A DNA stretch of 9,603 nt, taken from Campylobacterales bacterium. Lineage in GTDB: Bacteria > Campylobacterota > Campylobacteria > Campylobacterales > JAADDG01. Below are positions 5,677 through 9,603 of the stretch, one piece after another. The notes beneath the pieces are model-generated. The model was not told the origin of the DNA, searched no databases, and saw only the letters and a program-made list of their open reading frames with translations. Positions within the stretch are counted from its first letter, which is position 1, and each line of letters begins with the position of its first letter. Both the position numbers and the translations under genes were made by a program. Where the stretch lies: the NCBI GenBank assembly GCA_027009865.1, contig JALVCR010000199.1, positions 1 to 9,603 on the forward strand, written 5' to 3'.

Positions 5677-8394
5677 TTATATGACATCTATTCCCATCTT
5701 TTTTCTATAATATCTTAATACGGCCATTTTTACTATATCATTAAAAATAAACCAGCTTAAAGCATATCCCCACATAAATATTGCCCAATCCCATCCTATT
5801 GGAGTCATAAGATCAAAACCGTAAATGGCTATGACTGTTCCTATAACTGCCGTAAAGAAAGTTGCGCTAAATAAAATCCAGCTTGGCCAAGGTTTTTTAA
5901 AAAACCAATCATCAATACGGGTGTTATATATGGTTCCATGTCCTGCTACGACCAATTTTACAAAAAATATGGATTGAACAAAGGCTTCAAATTCTTTATT
6001 GTCTTTGTAATTTACCCATTTTGGAATATCCGGCAGAAAAACAGCGGTTTCAGGATGAGTTTTTAGATATATCATAACTATATAAAAAATTAAAAATGAG
6101 CTTAAAACTCCGGCTATTCCAAGCCAGCTTGATAAAATGAGCATCTCTTTCATATCCCATCTAACGGGCATTTTTCTAACTTTTGTATTGTCATAGGCTA
6201 TTGTTAAAATAGGTATATCATTTAATAATGCCAAGACGATTATCATAATTGTTGTCAAAGGATAAAATTGGAATATCACAATAGCTAAAGTCATAAAAAT
6301 AATGATTCTAATAGTTTCAGCTATTCTATAAATAGTATAGCTTTTCATTCTCTCAAAAGTAACTCTTGCCTGTTTTATCGCATCTACGATAACCTTTAAT
6401 CCGGGAGCTGTTAAAACTATATCTGCAGCCGCCCTTGCCGCATCTGTTGCGCCGCTTACTGCAATTCCACAATCAGCTTTCTTTAAAGCGGGAGCGTCGT
6501 TTACTCCATCTCCTGTCATTCCCACTATGTGATCCGCTTTTTGAAGCTCATCTACTATAAAATATTTATCTTCCGGAAATACTTGAGCAAAACCATTTGC
6601 CCTCTCTATCGCTTCTATAATTTCGGATTCATGCTTTTTAACGCTTCCTTTTGGAAGAGGCATATTGTAAAGTTCTCTTTTTATCTTTCTCATAATATCG
6701 TTTACTATTTTCTCTATCTCTTCTTTAGAGGCATCGGGATGAAACTTTTCGGCTATCGCTTTTGTTAAAATTTGGGATAGATAGATATACTCCTCTATCG
6801 ATTCGCCTTTTAATTCCCTTATATCTTTTATATTTTCTCCGATTCCTAAAATTTTAGCTATATATTTGGCCACAGCAATATTGTCCCCTGTAACCATTTT
6901 AATTTCCACACCTTTTCTTTTGGCCTCAGAAATAGCCTCTTTGCTATCTTCTCTTGGCGGATCGAAAAGAGGAATCAATCCCACAAAATGATAAAAATCC
7001 TCTTCGCATCTTCTATAGGCAACTCCCAAGGTTCTAAAACCTTTTTCTGCAAACTCCTCTACTTTTTGATAAGCCTCTCTCTTATCAAACTCATCCTCTT
7101 CGCACTGCTCTATAATTACCTGAGGGGCTCCTTTTGTAAAAACAACACACTCTTTTCCTTCATATAACCCTTCTGTTCGTTTGTGAACAGGGTCAAATGG
7201 AAGAAATTTTGAGAGTTTATATTCTGATAGTTTTTCTCTTAGATTATGAGCATCAATATATTCAAAAATAGGTTTTTCTATAGGATCGTTGTTTTCTTCT
7301 TTGCTTGCTAAGGCCGCATAAAAGATTAAAGTATCTGGATCATAATTTTTTACAACATAAGGATCTGCGAGACTCATTTTGTTTTGTGTTAATGTTCCGG
7401 TTTTATCAGAACATAAAATATCCATTCCTGCCATCTCCTCAATTGCCGGAAGACGGCTTACTATAGCTTGCTTTCTTGCCAAACTTACAGCTCCTACAGC
7501 CATTGTTACCGTTAATACCGCAGGAAGCGCTACGGGGATGGCAGATACAGTCAATACAAGGGAGAAAGTTAACAGTTCAAGCGGGTTTTCATGTCTTTTT
7601 AATCCAACGTAGATGATAATTAAAATCATTATGATTGTAATAAAAATTAGAAAATCTCCAACCTGCAAAACCATTTTTTGAAAATGGCTTCTCTCTTCTC
7701 TCTCAGCTTTAGCAACAAGTCCGACTGTTTTTCCAAAATATGTATGAATTCCGGTTGCTATAACCTGAGCTATCATCTCTCCTTGTTTTATAATGGAGTT
7801 TGCATAAATTTCATCTCCTATCTTTTTATCTACCGGTAAAGATTCGCCCGTTAAAGCCGACTGGTCTACAAGAATAAAATCTCCCCCTCCAAGAAGCTTT
7901 GCGTCAGCTGGAACAATATCGCCTATCTTTATTTTTATAATATCTCCGGGAACTATCTCTCTTGCGTCAATCTGTTGCCATTTTCCGTCTCTTAAAACCG
8001 TAGCTTTTCTTGCAAGTTTCTTTTTTAAAACCGCTATTGCGTTTAGGGCTTTTGATTCTTGATAAAAATCAACTATCGCATTTACCAAAAGCATCGCCAT
8101 TATGATATAAAACTCTTCCCAGTGCTTTACAGCTGCTGCTAAAATGGCTGCAACTTCAATCATCCAAGGAATTGGCCCCCAAAATTTTCTAAAGAGTCTT
8201 TGATACCATGTAAGCTCTTTTTCTTTTATTTCGTTGTAGCCGTATTTTTGGAGCTTCTCTTTTGCTTCCTGGCTGCTTAATCCTCCTATCGCATTTAAAT
8301 TGAGATGTTCTTGATTTTTTTCATTCTCTTTGTTTGGAGGAGCTTCATTCTCTTTTATGGGAATTTTTTTCATATGATGTTTTTTTAGACTCAT
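5677..8394 (-). CDS. plasma-membrane-type P-type proton-exporting ATPase (P3A)
   Basis: A 905-residue ATP-driven ion pump, most likely exporting H+ across the inner membrane. Features in order: a polar N-terminal extension (1-36) and cation-ATPase N-terminal domain (37-70); M1-M2 (75-112); actuator domain with TGES (182-185); M3-M4 (about 245-300) with IPVALPA (286-292); phosphorylation site CSDKTGT with Asp330; nucleotide-binding KGAP (421-424); hinge TGDGVNDAP (627-635); M5-M10 (690-885). Asn725-Asp726 in M6 (LALLND) matches the position of the proton-binding Asp of plant and fungal H+-ATPases. The classical heavy-metal CPC motif is absent, and the M4 and M6 sequences favour H+ over Ca2+ or Na+/K+. 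About 65 extra, highly charged, helix-prone residues (525-597) lie just before NGFAQVFPEDK. ATG follows AAAGGAGAG by 5 nt. It is the first gene of the operon. Confidence 0.93.
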   Translation of the reverse strand: MSLKKHHMKKIPIKENEAPPNKENEKNQEHLNLNAIGGLSSQEAKEKLQKYGYNEIKEKELTWYQRLFRKFWGPIPWMIEVAAILAAAVKHWEEFYIIMAMLLVNAIVDFYQESKALNAIAVLKKKLARKATVLRDGKWQQIDAREIVPGDIIKIKIGDIVPADAKLLGGGDFILVDQSALTGESLPVDKKIGDEIYANSIIKQGEMIAQVIATGIHTYFGKTVGLVAKAEREERSHFQKMVLQVGDFLIFITIIMILIIIYVGLKRHENPLELLTFSLVLTVSAIPVALPAVLTVTMAVGAVSLARKQAIVSRLPAIEEMAGMDILCSDKTGTLTQNKMSLADPYVVKNYDPDTLIFYAALASKEENNDPIEKPIFEYIDAHNLREKLSEYKLSKFLPFDPVHKRTEGLYEGKECVVFTKGAPQVIIEQCEEDEFDKREAYQKVEEFAEKGFRTLGVAYRRCEEDFYHFVGLIPLFDPPREDSKEAISEAKRKGVEIKMVTGDNIAVAKYIAKILGIGENIKDIRELKGESIEEYIYLSQILTKAIAEKFHPDASKEEIEKIVNDIMRKIKRELYNMPLPKGSVKKHESEIIEAIERANGFAQVFPEDKYFIVDELQKADHIVGMTGDGVNDAPALKKADCGIAVSGATDAARAAADIVLTAPGLKVIVDAIKQARVTFERMKSYTIYRIAETIRIIIFMTLAIVIFQFYPLTTIMIIVLALLNDIPILTIAYDNTKVRKMPVRWDMKEMLILSSWLGIAGVLSSFLIFYIVMIYLKTHPETAVFLPDIPKWVNYKDNKEFEAFVQSIFFVKLVVAGHGTIYNTRIDDWFFKKPWPSWILFSATFFTAVIGTVIAIYGFDLMTPIGWDWAIFMWGYALSWFIFNDIVKMAVLRYYRKKMGIDVI

Positions 8395-8408
8395 AAGCTC
8401 TCCTTTAT

Positions 8409-8427
8409 TTTTAGCCTGAAGCTAAAG
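8409..8427 (-). promoter_or_regulatory. hairpin in the leader just upstream of the ATPase ribosome site
   Basis: TTAGC (8411-8415) and GCTAA (8421-8425) pair across a 5-nt loop, extended by 8410/8426 as an A-T pair. On the leftward transcript the hairpin sits a few bases 5' of AAAGGAGAG, close enough to influence ribosome access. No T run follows on either strand, so it does not look like a terminator. It may be chance. Confidence 0.3.
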
Positions 8428-8441
8428 TAGAAATTCTTTTA

Positions 8442-8451
8442 TGATATAACA
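8442..8451. promoter_or_regulatory. overlapping divergent extended -10 elements
   Basis: TGATATAACA reads rightward as TG-A-TATAAC (5 of 6 to TATAAT, extended -10) toward the dehydrogenase. Leftward it reads TG-T-TATATC (4 of 6) toward the ATPase operon. Rightward initiation near 8457 would leave a leader of about 65 nt; leftward initiation near 8436 would place the leader hairpin inside the transcript. No clear -35 box accompanies either. A second rightward option is TATATT at 8491-8496. Confidence 0.3.
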
Positions 8452-8510
8452 AATTTTCTTGATTAAATATTATTTTTCTACTATCGATTTTATATTGGGA
8501 TTTTATTAAT

Positions 8511-8526
8511 AAAAGGAGATAAGTTG
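8511..8526 (+). promoter_or_regulatory. ribosome binding site fixing a TTG start
   Basis: AAAAGGAGAT with GGAG 5 nt before TTG at 8524-8526 decides the start of the dehydrogenase. No in-frame ATG lies close upstream, and the encoded protein then begins (M)KKVVIVGGGYAGI, the exact register expected for an N-terminal FAD-binding strand. Confidence 0.75.
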
Positions 8527-9603
8527 AAAAAAGTAGTAATTGTCGGCGGAGGGTATGCGGGTATTAGGGCAGCTTTGAAGTTTTCAAAATATAAGATGAA
8601 AGATTTGGAAGTTTTGCTAATAGATCATCATACATACCACTATCTTCAAACAGAAAGCTATAATTTTGTCTCTTCAAGGATTCCTTTGGAAAAAACCTTT
8701 ATATATCTTCCCACTTTAATAGCAAGTATGGGGGAGAATTTCAAATTTATAAACGATGAGGCTTTAAGGATTGAAAATAATAAATTAATTTGCAAAAAGA
8801 ACAGTTTTGATTTTGATTATTTGATAATATCAACAGGAAGCGTAACCAGATTTTTACAAGGGTTTGAGAATAAGGGGGAGTTTTCATTAGGGGTTAAGAG
8901 TTTGAGAGCTGCTTTAAATGTAAAGGAATTTTTTGAAAGAGAGCTTTTTGATAGATTGGAGGCTGAGAGAGCGAGAAAAAATTTTAATATTGTGGTAATA
9001 GGAGGAGGTTTAAGCGGAGTAGAGATTGCGGCTGAAATGAGGGATTATTTTAACAGATATGCCAAGACAAACGCCTTAAGCTGCGGTAATGTTCACATAA
9101 AGCTTATATCTAAATATATTTTGGAGGGACAAAGCAAGAGTGTCAGAGAGACTGTGGAGAGACGGCTTGAAAAACTTGGAGTGGAGATAGTTAGAGCTTT
9201 TGTGGATAGAGTGGAAGATCATAAAGCCACTTTGGATGACAATAGAATTATTGAATTTGATTTTGCGATTTTTGCGGGAGGTATAGAGCCTTCTCCTTTT
9301 ATAAAAAATTTAAATCTTCCAAAAGATAGGAGAGGATTTTTAAAAGTAGATGAATTTTTGAGAGTTAATGGAAATATTTTTGCCGCCGGAGATGCAGCCT
9401 CTTTGTTTGATCGAAATGGAAAGTTTGTGCCTCCTACCGCTCAAAGTGCAGAGCAGAGCGGAACTTTGGCTGCGGAAAATATTATTTTAGATATTCAAAA
9501 AGCAAAGCTTAAGAAAGCTGATATTAAACTAAGAGGACTTGCCATATCCTTGGGAGGAAGGTGCGCTTTGGTTGTTGCTCCTTTTGGTCTTAAAGTATAT
9601 TCA
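8524..9603 (+). CDS. FAD-dependent NAD(P)H oxidoreductase, type II NADH dehydrogenase-like (3' end outside window)
   Basis: 360 codons are visible and the frame runs off the right edge. Family role: a single-subunit, membrane-associated, non-proton-pumping enzyme that passes electrons from NADH to quinone. An FAD-binding GxGxxG lies at 8-13 (VGGGYAG). STGS closes the first FAD segment. A second dinucleotide motif, IGGGLSGVE (159-167), is for NAD(H). AAGDAA (287-292) contacts FAD. PPTAQSAEQSG (303-313) contains AQxAxQ, the quinone-site signature of NDH-2, which argues against sulfide:quinone reductase; the redox cysteine pair of that enzyme is also not evident. The C-terminal membrane-binding part is not visible. 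It starts with TTG and is transcribed divergently from the proton-ATPase operon. Other COG1252-type reductases remain possible. Confidence 0.85.
   Translation, partial: MKKVVIVGGGYAGIRAALKFSKYKMKDLEVLLIDHHTYHYLQTESYNFVSSRIPLEKTFIYLPTLIASMGENFKFINDEALRIENNKLICKKNSFDFDYLIISTGSVTRFLQGFENKGEFSLGVKSLRAALNVKEFFERELFDRLEAERARKNFNIVVIGGGLSGVEIAAEMRDYFNRYAKTNALSCGNVHIKLISKYILEGQSKSVRETVERRLEKLGVEIVRAFVDRVEDHKATLDDNRIIEFDFAIFAGGIEPSPFIKNLNLPKDRRGFLKVDEFLRVNGNIFAAGDAASLFDRNGKFVPPTAQSAEQSGTLAAENIILDIQKAKLKKADIKLRGLAISLGGRCALVVAPFGLKVYS

Noticed and set aside
2398..7612. Several rightward open frames of 60-80 codons opposite glgP, PPK2 and the ATPase
   Set aside because: They are antisense shadows of well-conserved genes with intact catalytic motifs, with no ribosome sites or recognisable domains.
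1..9603. CRISPR array, insertion sequence, tRNA, rRNA, integrase or attachment site
   Set aside because: No regularly spaced repeats, transposase-like frame, cloverleaf or rRNA segment was seen on either strand.

Overview
The window is AT-rich (roughly 35% G+C in the coding parts). It carries short, tightly packed genes with AAGGA/GGAG-type ribosome binding sites. Gene content and protein style (Lys/Glu/Ile/Phe-rich, a small c-type cytochrome lipoprotein, an NDH-2-like flavoprotein, a plasma-membrane-type proton ATPase, PPK2) suggest a Campylobacterota (epsilonproteobacterial) chemolithotroph, perhaps a vent or thermophilic lineage. This placement is inference from gene style only; no marker gene is present.

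Layout. Positions 1-56 hold the last codons of a rightward gene. Its stop codon abuts the stop of a leftward gene (57-527) for a one-heme c-type cytochrome lipoprotein. Positions 528-978 have no convincing protein gene. Within them, 614-858 is markedly G+C-richer (about 46% by hand count over 601-840) than the flanks (17-18% in 541-600 and 921-980). It folds on paper into a multi-helix structure and is the strongest candidate here for an undescribed or unannotated structured RNA. Its G.U wobbles fit transcription rightward. Positions 861-960 hold only small hairpins and AT-rich DNA.

Positions 8394-979 are one leftward operon of five genes: P-type H+-ATPase, polyphosphate kinase 2, LOG-family Rossmann protein, alpha-glucan phosphorylase and an MtfA-like zinc peptidase. 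Junctions are 9 nt, 9 nt, 1 nt and a 4-nt overlap, and a weak intrinsic terminator overlaps the last stop codon. Positions 8395-8523 are a divergent promoter region. From 8524 to the right edge runs a TTG-started FAD/NAD(P)H oxidoreductase that looks like a type II NADH dehydrogenase and is cut by the window end.

How the genes may work together (inference): PPK2 can phosphorylate nucleotides from polyphosphate, and glucan phosphorylase releases glucose-1-phosphate from stored glycogen without spending ATP. The P-type ATPase spends ATP to export protons. The operon reads as a reserve-mobilisation plus pH/membrane-potential maintenance unit, perhaps for starvation or acid stress. The divergent NDH-2-like gene also concerns membrane energetics.
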